Origin: Leptospira kemamanensis
GTDB taxonomy: Bacteria; Spirochaetota; Leptospiria; Leptospirales; Leptospiraceae
Assembly: GCF_004769665.1 (NCBI RefSeq)
Contig: NZ_RQGG01000028.1
Coordinates: 62,001-126,000, forward strand
Length of the DNA stretch: 64,000 nt
Reading direction: 5' to 3'
Shown here piece by piece: positions 39,681 through 47,863 of this stretch. The notes below the pieces were generated by a model that was not told the DNA's origin, ran no database searches, and saw only the letters and a program-made list of their open reading frames with translations. How positions within the stretch are numbered: the first letter of the stretch is position 1; the number at the start of each line of letters is the position of its first letter. Made by a program: the position numbers and the translations under genes.

Positions 39681-40114
39681 AAGAAAAAATTGGAATCGCC
39701 TCTGATCATGGAGGATTTGCTCTCAAAGAATTCCTCAGGAAAAGTCTCGAGGAAACGTATGAAATGGTCGATTACGGTACTAAGAGCGAAGAGTCCGTTG
39801 ACTACCCAACCATCATTGGGGATGCCTGCCGAAAGGTTCTTTCCAATGAAGTCCCAAGACTTATCGCCCTTTGTGGTACGGGCATTGGAGCATCCATTGC
39901 TGCGAACCGCCTGAAAGGCATTCGAGCTGCCCTTTGTCATGATGAGTTTACGGCGGAAATGTCCAAACGCCATAATAATGCCAATGTACTCGTTTTAGGG
40001 GGAAGAGTTCTCGGAACAGATTTAGCTCTGAGGATTGTGAAAAAATGGATCGAAACAGATTTCGAAGGTGGAAGGCACCAAAAACGATTGGGGCTCATCG
40101 AAGAGCAGTCTTAA
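39677..40114 (+). CDS. rpiB: Ribose-5-phosphate isomerase B
   Basis: A 145-residue RpiB/LacAB-family enzyme that interconverts ribose 5-phosphate and ribulose 5-phosphate. Key features are IASDHGGFALKEFL, the catalytic Cys66 in LIALCGTGIGASIAANR, and the NANVLVLGGRVLG and HDEFTAEMSKRHNNA segments with the active-site His. Length is normal. The ATG overlaps the upstream gene. The last 70 bases are shared, in another frame, with the start of the LamG-like gene. Confidence 0.95.
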   Translation: MKEKIGIASDHGGFALKEFLRKSLEETYEMVDYGTKSEESVDYPTIIGDACRKVLSNEVPRLIALCGTGIGASIAANRLKGIRAALCHDEFTAEMSKRHNNANVLVLGGRVLGTDLALRIVKKWIETDFEGGRHQKRLGLIEEQS

Positions 40115-41784
40115 TTTTCCTTATTTTCCTTTTTGGAGGATCCTCCCTATTTTCTTGGGAAGTCCCCAAAAAGGAAACTCTGAACCTTAGCCTTTGGAAA
40201 AAGATTGGTGTTGTTGAACACAAAGAACCAGGCAAAAAAAATACACTGAAACCCAAAGAAAACATTCCCAAACGTGGCGAATTGTTTTTCGATTTTGAAG
40301 GTGACACAAACGAACCGAGTCTCACCGAATCTGGATTTTTGTTTCCATCCAAATCCATCTCCGTAACTTCTTCTTCTTATCTCGAAGACAAAAACACTCA
40401 TTTTTTTGGAAGAAAGTCAGCCTACTTTTCCGGAAGAAGAAACCAAATCCATCTCTCCGTTTCCGGTAACCCATATTTTGGAACTCATCCAGATCCCTTT
40501 AGTATCTCCATTCCACTCCGCATGGGAGAACAAGGAACAGGGTCAGTCATCCTTGACCGAACAGTTTATGTAAAAGGTAAAAAATATGGCATCTCACTCG
40601 AGTTAAACGAGGGAAGGCCCACACTTTATGTGAACAACTTATTACAAAAAACGGAATCAAGAACGATCAGTTTTGTTTTGGAATCGTCAAGTAAACTGAA
40701 ACGCCATACTTGGGAAGTGATTTCAATCTATTTTGATACGCTAAACCATCGTTATGTGTTGTACCAAAACGGAATCGAAACAGCTGAATACGAAAACAAA
40801 GCTTCGGATACCATTGGATTTGGATTTCCTGAAAATGACTCCACGCCTCTTATCTTAGGGAAATCATTTTATGGAAATTTGGATGGGTTTCATATCCACA
40901 AAGGAGAACCAGAAGTAAGTTATACGAAATTTGAGTCTGTTCGTTATGATGATGATACGAAAATTGGTTTTATGGAAGGAAGTATTGCCATCTCCCCCAT
41001 TTTAGAAACCAAATATAGTAACTCCAGTTTACAACAAATCCAATGGAAAATCGACAAACCGCAAGATACAATGTTAGAATTGTATTTTCGTGGTTCCAAT
41101 CAAAAGTTTAACGAAACCAGTTCTTTGGATTGGACAAGGATTCGTTCTTTGACAATGGACTTGCCAAAACAAAAATTCAAGTATTACCAATGGAAAATTT
41201 GGTTTCGACCAGATCCACTGGGTAAAACAGTTCCTAACCTACAATCACTTAGCTTCGATTATACGGAACAGTCTCCTCCTGATGTACCAACCCTCTTCCG
41301 TTTGGATCCAAACCCAACCAAACTACCAAACAATGCCGTCTGTTTTTTATGGAATTCCAATCATGAAAAAGAAGTTCAAAACGGTGGTGGTTATATCATT
41401 CATTTTGGCCTGGTTCCGAACAGGATGGTTGGTTCCGTTTTTGTCAAAAAAGAAAAGGGAGACAAACTATCCAAAATCGATGGGAACGAAGAAAATAGTG
41501 GATTTCGAAACAAACGATTTTGTATCGATGAAGATACGTTAGTATCCAATATTTATATTCCAGAGGGACAACTAGAAACAGACGAATTCAGATCCATCAG
41601 TGACCAAGTGGATATTTCTAGAAAGGAGAAACGAGGCCATTTGTTCCAACCTGGACTCACTTATTACTTTAGAATTTCAGCTTACAACCGTTATTTGAAT
41701 GAATGGGACTCCAAAGACCAAAGAAGTCCACTTTCTGCACCAATTTCATTTAGTTTCCCCAAAGAAGTTTCTCATCTTCAGTAA
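40045..41784 (+). CDS. Exported LamG/concanavalin-like and fibronectin-like protein
   Basis: A 579-residue protein with a long signal sequence (VLIFLIFLFGGSSLFSW after an arginine-rich n-region). Residues about 75-300 follow a LamG/concanavalin-like jelly roll (FDFEGDTNEPSLTESGFLFP, ILDRTVYVKGKKYGISLELN, KRHTWEVISIYFDTLNHRY). A beta-sandwich and a fibronectin-like region follow (QQIQWKIDKPQDTMLELYFRG, PPDVPTLFRLDPNPTKLPNN, FLWNSNHEKEVQNGGGYIIH). It is probably a surface or periplasmic glycan- or protein-binding protein. The only start in frame is the ATG inside rpiB, giving a 70-nt overlap. It converges on the PIN-like gene, overlapping 39 bp. Identity beyond the folds is unknown. Confidence 0.65.
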   Translation: MDRNRFRRWKAPKTIGAHRRAVLIFLIFLFGGSSLFSWEVPKKETLNLSLWKKIGVVEHKEPGKKNTLKPKENIPKRGELFFDFEGDTNEPSLTESGFLFPSKSISVTSSSYLEDKNTHFFGRKSAYFSGRRNQIHLSVSGNPYFGTHPDPFSISIPLRMGEQGTGSVILDRTVYVKGKKYGISLELNEGRPTLYVNNLLQKTESRTISFVLESSSKLKRHTWEVISIYFDTLNHRYVLYQNGIETAEYENKASDTIGFGFPENDSTPLILGKSFYGNLDGFHIHKGEPEVSYTKFESVRYDDDTKIGFMEGSIAISPILETKYSNSSLQQIQWKIDKPQDTMLELYFRGSNQKFNETSSLDWTRIRSLTMDLPKQKFKYYQWKIWFRPDPLGKTVPNLQSLSFDYTEQSPPDVPTLFRLDPNPTKLPNNAVCFLWNSNHEKEVQNGGGYIIHFGLVPNRMVGSVFVKKEKGDKLSKIDGNEENSGFRNKRFCIDEDTLVSNIYIPEGQLETDEFRSISDQVDISRKEKRGHLFQPGLTYYFRISAYNRYLNEWDSKDQRSPLSAPISFSFPKEVSHLQ

Positions 41785-42135
41785 GGGGTGAGTTGGTTTT
41801 TCTAGTTTCGAAAATTCATAAAATTCATCCATCCCTTGGTTTAAAGCAATCACCTGTTCTAAACCAAGGCCTTCCACTAACAATAACTCTGACCGAATTT
41901 CATCCATAGAAACCGAAAAGATCGAATCAGTAAGATCTTCTATGTTTCGTAGGACCATTCGTTTCTGCTCTAAACTCAGTGATCCAAGTGAAAGAAATAA
42001 CATGTGTAAAGAATACGCGGAACTAAAATACCTTATATGCGAAGTAATGCCTGTGAATAAATTTTCTTTTAGAATTTCTTTTTTATCCGACTGAATGAGA
42101 GCTTCTAAAAAAGAAGTCGATAAAAAAACTTTCAA
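41746..42135 (-). CDS. Degenerate PIN-like domain protein
   Basis: A 129-residue protein with the outline of a VapC-type PIN nuclease: the start MKVFLSTSFLEALIQ, a helical middle (LSLEQKRMVLRNIEDLTDSI) and a GLGLEQVIALNQGMDEFYEFSKLEK end. PIN nucleases have Asp in the first motif (usually L-D-T-S) and Asp-Ala in the later GL-DA motif; here these read L-S-T-S and Glu-Gln, so the metal-binding acid residues are lost and the fold is probably inactive as a nuclease. It overlaps the small RHH gene upstream by four bases, in VapBC order. Homology is inferred from pattern and not searched. Confidence 0.6.
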   Translation of the reverse strand: MKVFLSTSFLEALIQSDKKEILKENLFTGITSHIRYFSSAYSLHMLFLSLGSLSLEQKRMVLRNIEDLTDSIFSVSMDEIRSELLLVEGLGLEQVIALNQGMDEFYEFSKLEKPTHPLLKMRNFFGETK

Positions 42136-42323
42136 TGCAGAATCTCCGTTAGATTCTGCACCGCTCTTCTTCGCAGAAGTTCTGATTTTTGGATGATTTC
42201 ATTTTTCAATGCCAATCGAATGAGTTCTCCTTGCGAGATTCCTCTTCTAGTCGCTTCATTTTTTAATAAAATTTGTTCTTCTTCAGAGAGTAAAATTTGA
42301 AATCGTTTATCAATCTTTGCCAT
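42132..42323 (-). CDS. Small ribbon-helix-helix protein (antitoxin-like)
   Basis: A 63-residue protein with a ribbon-helix-helix pattern: strand DKRFQILLSEEEQILLKNEA, turn RRGISQGELIRLALKNEI and a short basic tail. In TA loci a protein like this binds the operator and neutralises its PIN-domain partner, and the partner here starts four bases before its end. It overlaps the preceding TPR gene by one base (stop and ATG share a base) and belongs to the same minus-strand operon as a large membrane protein. It may regulate this operon, which is inference. Confidence 0.7.
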   Translation of the reverse strand: MAKIDKRFQILLSEEEQILLKNEATRRGISQGELIRLALKNEIIQKSELLRRRAVQNLTEILH

Positions 42324-42931
42324 TAATCTTCTTCTTCCAATTCCTTTTCGGCTTTTTCGAATTTACGCCAATACAAACTCGCATCCTTCCATTGACCGAG
42401 TGATTCATATAAAGAGGCTACATTATAATACGACTCTGTTAATCGATAATCTAGTTTCACTGCTTTTAAAAAGAGTTTGATCGATTTTTCTTTATTATCC
42501 GAAAACCATTCGCTAAATGCCCAAAGGTAATACCATCGACCCAAATTGGGATCCCTTGGCCTTACTTTTTCCAAGTGTAATACATTTTCTTGGAAAAGTT
42601 TGGATGCTAAATTATAATTTTTTTGGATGATTTTTGCTTTGTTGATTCGATCTTCTGCGGGTTCATCTGGTTTTGGAACCGATAAATCATTTCGATACAA
42701 AAGAGATTTTGCATACAAAAGTTTAAAATACAATTCGTTTTGGCTTAGTTCTAAATAACGTTCCAAATAGGGAATGGAACTCGTTTCATCATCTACCTTA
42801 TGTAAACCATAAATTTGTTTTTTTAACGCAGTGGTTTCTTCTTTTTTTTTACTCCCACCAGCAAACACCGAGAAGGTGCAAACAAGAAAGAGGATCAAAA
42901 ATTTAGAAATACAAATAATAATTTTGTCCAT
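42323..42931 (-). CDS. Exported TPR-like protein
   Basis: A 202-residue protein with a signal peptide (KFLILFLVCTFSVFAGG) and helical TPR-like repeats (TSSIPYLERYLELSQNELYF, YLWAFSEWFSDNKEKSIKLF, YNVASLYESLGQWKDASLYW). The end is acidic (EKELEEED). It may sit in the periplasm as a scaffold for the upstream membrane protein, with whose gene it overlaps by 29 bp. No other domain can be named. Confidence 0.7.
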   Translation of the reverse strand: MDKIIICISKFLILFLVCTFSVFAGGSKKKEETTALKKQIYGLHKVDDETSSIPYLERYLELSQNELYFKLLYAKSLLYRNDLSVPKPDEPAEDRINKAKIIQKNYNLASKLFQENVLHLEKVRPRDPNLGRWYYLWAFSEWFSDNKEKSIKLFLKAVKLDYRLTESYYNVASLYESLGQWKDASLYWRKFEKAEKELEEED

Positions 42932-45674
42932 CTTCTGGAAATTTCATGGATTTGAGTTCATGCGAAAAAGGAAGTTCTTGCAGTTTTTGTACAACTGTCA
43001 GATATAAATCTTTTGCTGAAACTACCATCATCGAATTGGGCGAAGTTTCAATCAGACGATCTTTACTTTCCAAATAGGTTTGAATAGAATCTACAAAATG
43101 TTTTTTACTGCGTTCCCATTCTGGAGATGGGTGGTATTCTGGCCAATGGATCCGTAAAACAGAAGCGGAACGTTTACCACCAAAAGTTGCTTGCATAAAC
43201 GAGCGAATCATCCAAGACAAACTATCCTTTAAAAACTCAGGTTTTCGTTCTTCTTTATCAACTAGTACGTGCAAGGCGGGTATCACTTGTTTTAATTTTT
43301 CTTGGATCATCCGTTTGTGGGATTCCAGAAATTTACTTCTCTCTTCCTTAGTCAAAAGAACCAAAAATATACCTGGGAAACCAAGTGTTTCCATATGAAA
43401 GGCAATGATGGTCTCTGTTTGTAATAAAATCTCCCAAGAGAATTTTTTTGCGATGAAACGGTCCAATCGAACCGTTTCATCCACTTCCAAAGAAGCAAAT
43501 CCAAATTCATCAAATTGTAAATACGGATCGTGGTGTAAAAAAATTAGATTCGAACGAGTATTGTAGTCAAGACCAGATGAGATTTGATTATGAAAAGAAC
43601 CAAGGGAGTCATTTAAAAATAAATAGGAGAACCGAGGAGAGCCCAAACGAGAAATAAAGTTTTTTGTATAACCAACGATCCCATCATAGGAGATTTCATT
43701 TTCCCGATAAATTTTATCGAGCAAACTGTATTCAAAGCGCTTTTCTTCGGGTACAGATGTGAATACATTCTCTGTCACCGCAAGTTTGTTAGTCGGTACA
43801 GATTCTCCACGTTTGGTAACAGTAGAAACTAATTTTTCCAATTCAGGATTAAAAATCGTTTCTCGTTTTTTCTGGACAGCATCCAAAATGGCCACACGTT
43901 TCCAAGCAGCAGGAGGTAAAATTTTAAAACTGGTTTTTTTCACTGGACTCTGCATCTTTATAACGGGTTCCGATTTAGTTTCAATTCCTTCTTTTGTATT
44001 TTCTAATTTTTTTATCACAACTTCCGGTTCGTGTTTCTCCGAGTGGATGAAAAGGGATTCCCCTAACACAGGCGTAGTGGCCCATTTGCGTTTGAGTTTC
44101 ACCCAAAACACAAAGAATACCCAAGGACCAATAAAACAAAGACCAAAACTGAATAGGTATGGAGGAAACGAAGAATACCGATACACAGTCAAACCGGCAA
44201 GTGTTCCTGGTTTTCCTTTTTCTTTTTCTAAATAATAGGAATGAAATTTGTGATGCAAAAACCCAACAGATTCTTTTTTTGCGTTGGTGTGGCGTAATTT
44301 GGTAAGATGAGATTCATTCCAATGGCGTGGGTTAAACAATACTTGTTCTTTACTTTTATTATCTGAAAGTTTTTTTGCGACATAAGGAAAATAGAACTCA
44401 TCCTTATCCTTTTCTTTTTTCGCATATAATAAATTTGGATTGATGACAGTCAGTAGAATTGTATCAAAAACCAAGTTAGAATTTTGAATGGGTAAGAGAT
44501 ATACCAAATCCAATTCCGATTCAATCAAAATCGATTTCGGATTTTCTTTTAATTTTTCCAGAACATTGAGTATCTCTGCACCAAATCGATTCTGAATGGT
44601 TTTATCATTACTTCCTTGTTTCCACTCATAAAATTCGGTGATCAAATTTTCATCTGTTCCCATCTCTTTTCCATTTTCACGGTAAAAGAATTTCAGATTT
44701 CCCTCTAATACATTCAAATTTGCTTCAACTTGGTTTAATCGATGTTCGGTCCAAGGTTGGTAATAACGATAATCGGGAAACAGATCCCATGTTTTTTGAT
44801 AAAAGAAAAGTAATAACAAATAAACGATGATAGGAAATACAATTCGTCTTTTAAAATGGAATCCATCATGATGAAGGATCATCCAAACAAATCGGATATA
44901 AAAAAGTCCTGAAAACGTAAAAAGAAATAACAAAAAACAACCAAATCGAATTTCCTCGACTTCGGAATCCGTTTGTTTGAGTAAATAAATCGAAAAACCA
45001 TCTCTTGTTTCTAACTGAAGTTTGGAAAACTCACCATCCAATTGCCAAGTGAGTTCCTTTCCTTCTTTCCCTTGGAAAAATCCAAGTAACTCACCACTCT
45101 CCCGATCACCCGACAAAATCGATTCGTCATTCGTATATAAAATCTTCTGGATACTAGGTTTAAATACCCAATACAAATATCCGTATTCTAAATTTGGATT
45201 TTGGATGGAACTCAGTTGATTTGTGTATTTTGGGAAAATCACAAAGAATTTCCCAGTGAGATCTCGGTACACAAAATCTCCATTGGCCAACACTTTGATT
45301 TTACCTGCGAGAAGTCCCGTAGGGTCTTGCCTCAATTCTTCGTGAAAGACTTCAGCCTTCTCATTTGTACTATGGATGAGTCGAAGGGAATCATCATACA
45401 ATCTTACATAGTCTAGTTGGAGAGTTTTTTGGATTTGGGTAGAAACTTGATTGGCTCGAAATGGCAAAGAAGAGTTACGTAAATAAAATTCAATTGTATT
45501 CAAATACTCTTTGGTTCTGTTTTCATCATAACGTTCTAAGGCCGTGATCAAATTGGATTTTCGTTTTTCAGGGCGGATCCACTGGAAATAACTAAACAAA
45601 ACAAAGGTGACAAGTAAGGAAACGAAAAAGAGACCAAAAAGAATAGACAGGTTTCCGAAATTTCGTTTCATCAT
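42903..45674 (-). CDS. Large inner-membrane protein with periplasmic and cytosolic domains
   Basis: A 923-residue protein. An N-terminal membrane helix (SILFGLFFVSLLVTFVLFSY) precedes an extracytoplasmic sensor-like region (about 45-245), then two membrane helices (LLFLFTFSGLFYIRFVWMIL, VFPIIVYLLLLFFYQ). A second external region runs to a fourth helix near 530 (YLFSFGLCFIGPWVFFVFWV), followed by a long cytosolic part. The final ~110 residues (RSASVLRIHWPEYH, RLIETSPNSMMVVSAKDLYL) could be a degenerate cyclase- or GAF-related domain, but I cannot confirm it. The ATG at 45674 is preferred over a TTG at 45701. It heads the operon with the TPR, RHH and PIN-like genes. Confidence 0.6.
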   Translation of the reverse strand: MMKRNFGNLSILFGLFFVSLLVTFVLFSYFQWIRPEKRKSNLITALERYDENRTKEYLNTIEFYLRNSSLPFRANQVSTQIQKTLQLDYVRLYDDSLRLIHSTNEKAEVFHEELRQDPTGLLAGKIKVLANGDFVYRDLTGKFFVIFPKYTNQLSSIQNPNLEYGYLYWVFKPSIQKILYTNDESILSGDRESGELLGFFQGKEGKELTWQLDGEFSKLQLETRDGFSIYLLKQTDSEVEEIRFGCFLLFLFTFSGLFYIRFVWMILHHDGFHFKRRIVFPIIVYLLLLFFYQKTWDLFPDYRYYQPWTEHRLNQVEANLNVLEGNLKFFYRENGKEMGTDENLITEFYEWKQGSNDKTIQNRFGAEILNVLEKLKENPKSILIESELDLVYLLPIQNSNLVFDTILLTVINPNLLYAKKEKDKDEFYFPYVAKKLSDNKSKEQVLFNPRHWNESHLTKLRHTNAKKESVGFLHHKFHSYYLEKEKGKPGTLAGLTVYRYSSFPPYLFSFGLCFIGPWVFFVFWVKLKRKWATTPVLGESLFIHSEKHEPEVVIKKLENTKEGIETKSEPVIKMQSPVKKTSFKILPPAAWKRVAILDAVQKKRETIFNPELEKLVSTVTKRGESVPTNKLAVTENVFTSVPEEKRFEYSLLDKIYRENEISYDGIVGYTKNFISRLGSPRFSYLFLNDSLGSFHNQISSGLDYNTRSNLIFLHHDPYLQFDEFGFASLEVDETVRLDRFIAKKFSWEILLQTETIIAFHMETLGFPGIFLVLLTKEERSKFLESHKRMIQEKLKQVIPALHVLVDKEERKPEFLKDSLSWMIRSFMQATFGGKRSASVLRIHWPEYHPSPEWERSKKHFVDSIQTYLESKDRLIETSPNSMMVVSAKDLYLTVVQKLQELPFSHELKSMKFPEDGQNYYLYF

Positions 45675-45725
45675 AATTATTATCGGGTAACCGTAAGGCA
45701 AAAACCAATCGGTCTAAGGAAAGGA

Positions 45726-46700
45726 ATGATTTTTTATGTATTTTTGGATGGGGTTGGGATCAAAGATTATGACCCCAAAATCAATCCGTTCAGCCGATTT
45801 GCCAAAGGGTTTTTAGCACCTGTAGGTGGGATTTCCAAAAATGATTTGGACTTACCGATCAGTGCCACAAGTATCCATTACCTAAAAACAGATGCCCATA
45901 TGGGTGTGCCAGGCCTCCCTCAATCCGCCACGGGCCAAACAGCTCTTTGGACAGGGATTCCTGGTCCCAAAGTTCTTGGTCGCCATGTGAGTGGTTTTCC
46001 CACGATCACCCTACGCAAAATCATCGCCAAGTATTCGATGATTAAAGTGTTAAATGAAAACGGGTATGAAAGTGATTTTTTAAACTGTTTTTCCCCACCT
46101 TACTTAAAACATGTGGAAGAAAAACCAAAACTAGTTTCTGCATCCACTCTTGTGCAACTGGCAAGTGGTCGACCACTGAAAAACTTTGAGGACCTTCGTA
46201 AAGAACAGGGACTTTATATGGATATCACCCATGAAATCATGGGAACCCTCGGAATTGATATGTTAAAATCGGGAGATCCTCTACTTGAAAAAAGGGATCC
46301 TTACTTACTGGGAAGCCAATGTTTTCAAAAGTTTTCACACTATAAACTCGGTTTGTATGAATATTTTTTAACAGATAAAGTGGGTCATGCCATGGATTGG
46401 GAAAAAGCGGAGAAAGTGATTCACAATTTAGAATTATTTTTCAAAGGACTTCTCTCTGCAATGGATCCAACCAAAGATTTACTGATTGTTTCGAGTGATC
46501 ATGGCAATATGGAAGACTTAAGCCAAAAAAATCATACGGAAAACCCAGCGGCCACCATCCTGTATGGGAAGGATGCTGACCGCTTCGCAGAAAATATACA
46601 CTCGTTAGCTGATATTGTACCCGAAATTTATAAAACTTTTGGGTTAGAGGAGGCTCTTTACAATACCCACACGAATGAGTTTCTAATGGAAACCAACTAA
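45726..46700 (+). CDS. Alkaline-phosphatase-superfamily metalloenzyme
   Basis: A 324-residue member of the alkaline phosphatase/phosphoglycerate mutase superfamily. Visible metal-site elements are Asp8 in VFLDGVGIKDY, the nucleophile region PQSATGQTALWTG, Asp/His of DKVGHAMDWEKA and IVSSDHGNMEDLSQKN (Asp, His), which match the cofactor-independent phosphoglycerate mutase or phosphopentomutase patterns. It is shorter than iPGM (about 510) and so is probably another phosphatase, mutase or phosphotransferase. The gene is divergent from the large membrane protein, and its last four bases overlap the convergent TPR gene. Confidence 0.75.
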   Translation: MIFYVFLDGVGIKDYDPKINPFSRFAKGFLAPVGGISKNDLDLPISATSIHYLKTDAHMGVPGLPQSATGQTALWTGIPGPKVLGRHVSGFPTITLRKIIAKYSMIKVLNENGYESDFLNCFSPPYLKHVEEKPKLVSASTLVQLASGRPLKNFEDLRKEQGLYMDITHEIMGTLGIDMLKSGDPLLEKRDPYLLGSQCFQKFSHYKLGLYEYFLTDKVGHAMDWEKAEKVIHNLELFFKGLLSAMDPTKDLLIVSSDHGNMEDLSQKNHTENPAATILYGKDADRFAENIHSLADIVPEIYKTFGLEEALYNTHTNEFLMETN

Positions 46701-47863
46701 AACTCTAAATCATTCCCCGAATCTGGTTTCCCAGATGAATTCGGTTTATTGACATTAGAATCTGACGATACATCCGAATCTTCTAAATCATTGTGGTCAG
46801 TAAACTGATCCAGAGATTCTTTTTTCCATGCAATCGCCTTGTCGGTAATCTGGTTTTTAGGGTATTTATCTACTATTGTTTGAAAGATACCTGCTGCTTT
46901 TTCAAATTTACCCTGTCTGAAATAAATGGTTCCTTTTTTATAAAGGGACGCTTGATCGAGCGAATAATCACTGTTATTTAATACTTTATTGATATAAGTA
47001 AGTGATTCTGTTTGTTTTCCTAAAGCATCATATGCCAATGCGATGTAATACAATGCTTCTTCTTCTTTTTTAGGAGAAGGATTCACGGATAAAGACTTTT
47101 GGAAAAGCTCTATTGAACGAAAGTATTGTTTTTTCGTATAACTTTCTTTCGCATCTTTAAAGACTGAATCTTTATACTCACCAACTACTTTTTCATCCGC
47201 ACCAGCAAGTCCATCTTGGGTTTCAATGTATTCATCAAATACATCAAAGGATGCCCAGTCTTTCCCCAGTTTGCGTAACGACCTACCCCAACCAATTCTG
47301 GATTCTGTATGATTTGGATCTTCTTGGAGTGCTAACACGTAGTTTTTACGTGCTGTTTCGTATTGGCCAATTTTATAAAAATGATCACCAAATGCCATAA
47401 AAGCCTTAGATCTAAGTTTGTTATCGGAACTCGACTGTAATACCGATTCTAAATGGGCCTTCCCTTCGGATTCATTTCCTATTTTTAGAAGCAAATTTCC
47501 GAGAGAATAACCTAGTTTGTCTTTTTCCTCTGGTTTCCAATTGGAATTTTTCTTTAAGTCTTTGTAAATATCAAGTGCGGGGTAAAAATCTGAATTTTTT
47601 TCAAGAGCTCTTGCTTGGTTGTATTTAATTTGAAATTCATATTTTTCTAAACCACGTTTTCCAGCTAACTCAGAAAAGATGGCAATTGCCTTTTCTTTGC
47701 TATGTGGATTGGTTTGTTTTAAATACTCTTCCCCTTCTGCAATTCTTTCTAAAACCAATTGGGATTGGTCTTCTTTTGCAGAAATATTGGTTTGGTAATA
47801 AGCAGTGGAGAGACCAGCTACAATAAATAACAAACCAGCTAACGATACGATCACTCGACTCAT
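46697..47863 (-). CDS. Membrane-anchored TPR protein
   Basis: A 388-residue protein with an uncleaved-looking N-terminal membrane segment (VIVSLAGLLFIVAGLSTAYY) and about eight TPR-like repeats (YPALDIYKDLKKNSNW, FGDHFYKIGQYETARKNYVL, AYDALGKQTESLTYINKVLN, YFRQGKFEKAAGIFQTIVDK). The C-terminus is Ser/Asp/Asn rich and acidic. It overlaps the fibronectin-like gene upstream by four bases and is likely to work with it in the envelope. Convergent with the alkaline-phosphatase-like gene by four bases. Confidence 0.75.
   Translation of the reverse strand: MSRVIVSLAGLLFIVAGLSTAYYQTNISAKEDQSQLVLERIAEGEEYLKQTNPHSKEKAIAIFSELAGKRGLEKYEFQIKYNQARALEKNSDFYPALDIYKDLKKNSNWKPEEKDKLGYSLGNLLLKIGNESEGKAHLESVLQSSSDNKLRSKAFMAFGDHFYKIGQYETARKNYVLALQEDPNHTESRIGWGRSLRKLGKDWASFDVFDEYIETQDGLAGADEKVVGEYKDSVFKDAKESYTKKQYFRSIELFQKSLSVNPSPKKEEEALYYIALAYDALGKQTESLTYINKVLNNSDYSLDQASLYKKGTIYFRQGKFEKAAGIFQTIVDKYPKNQITDKAIAWKKESLDQFTDHNDLEDSDVSSDSNVNKPNSSGKPDSGNDLEF

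Noticed and set aside
41746..42323. An active VapBC toxin-antitoxin module
   Set aside because: The PIN-like protein lacks the acidic catalytic residues, and the pair sits within a larger operon. It is listed as a degenerate pair instead.
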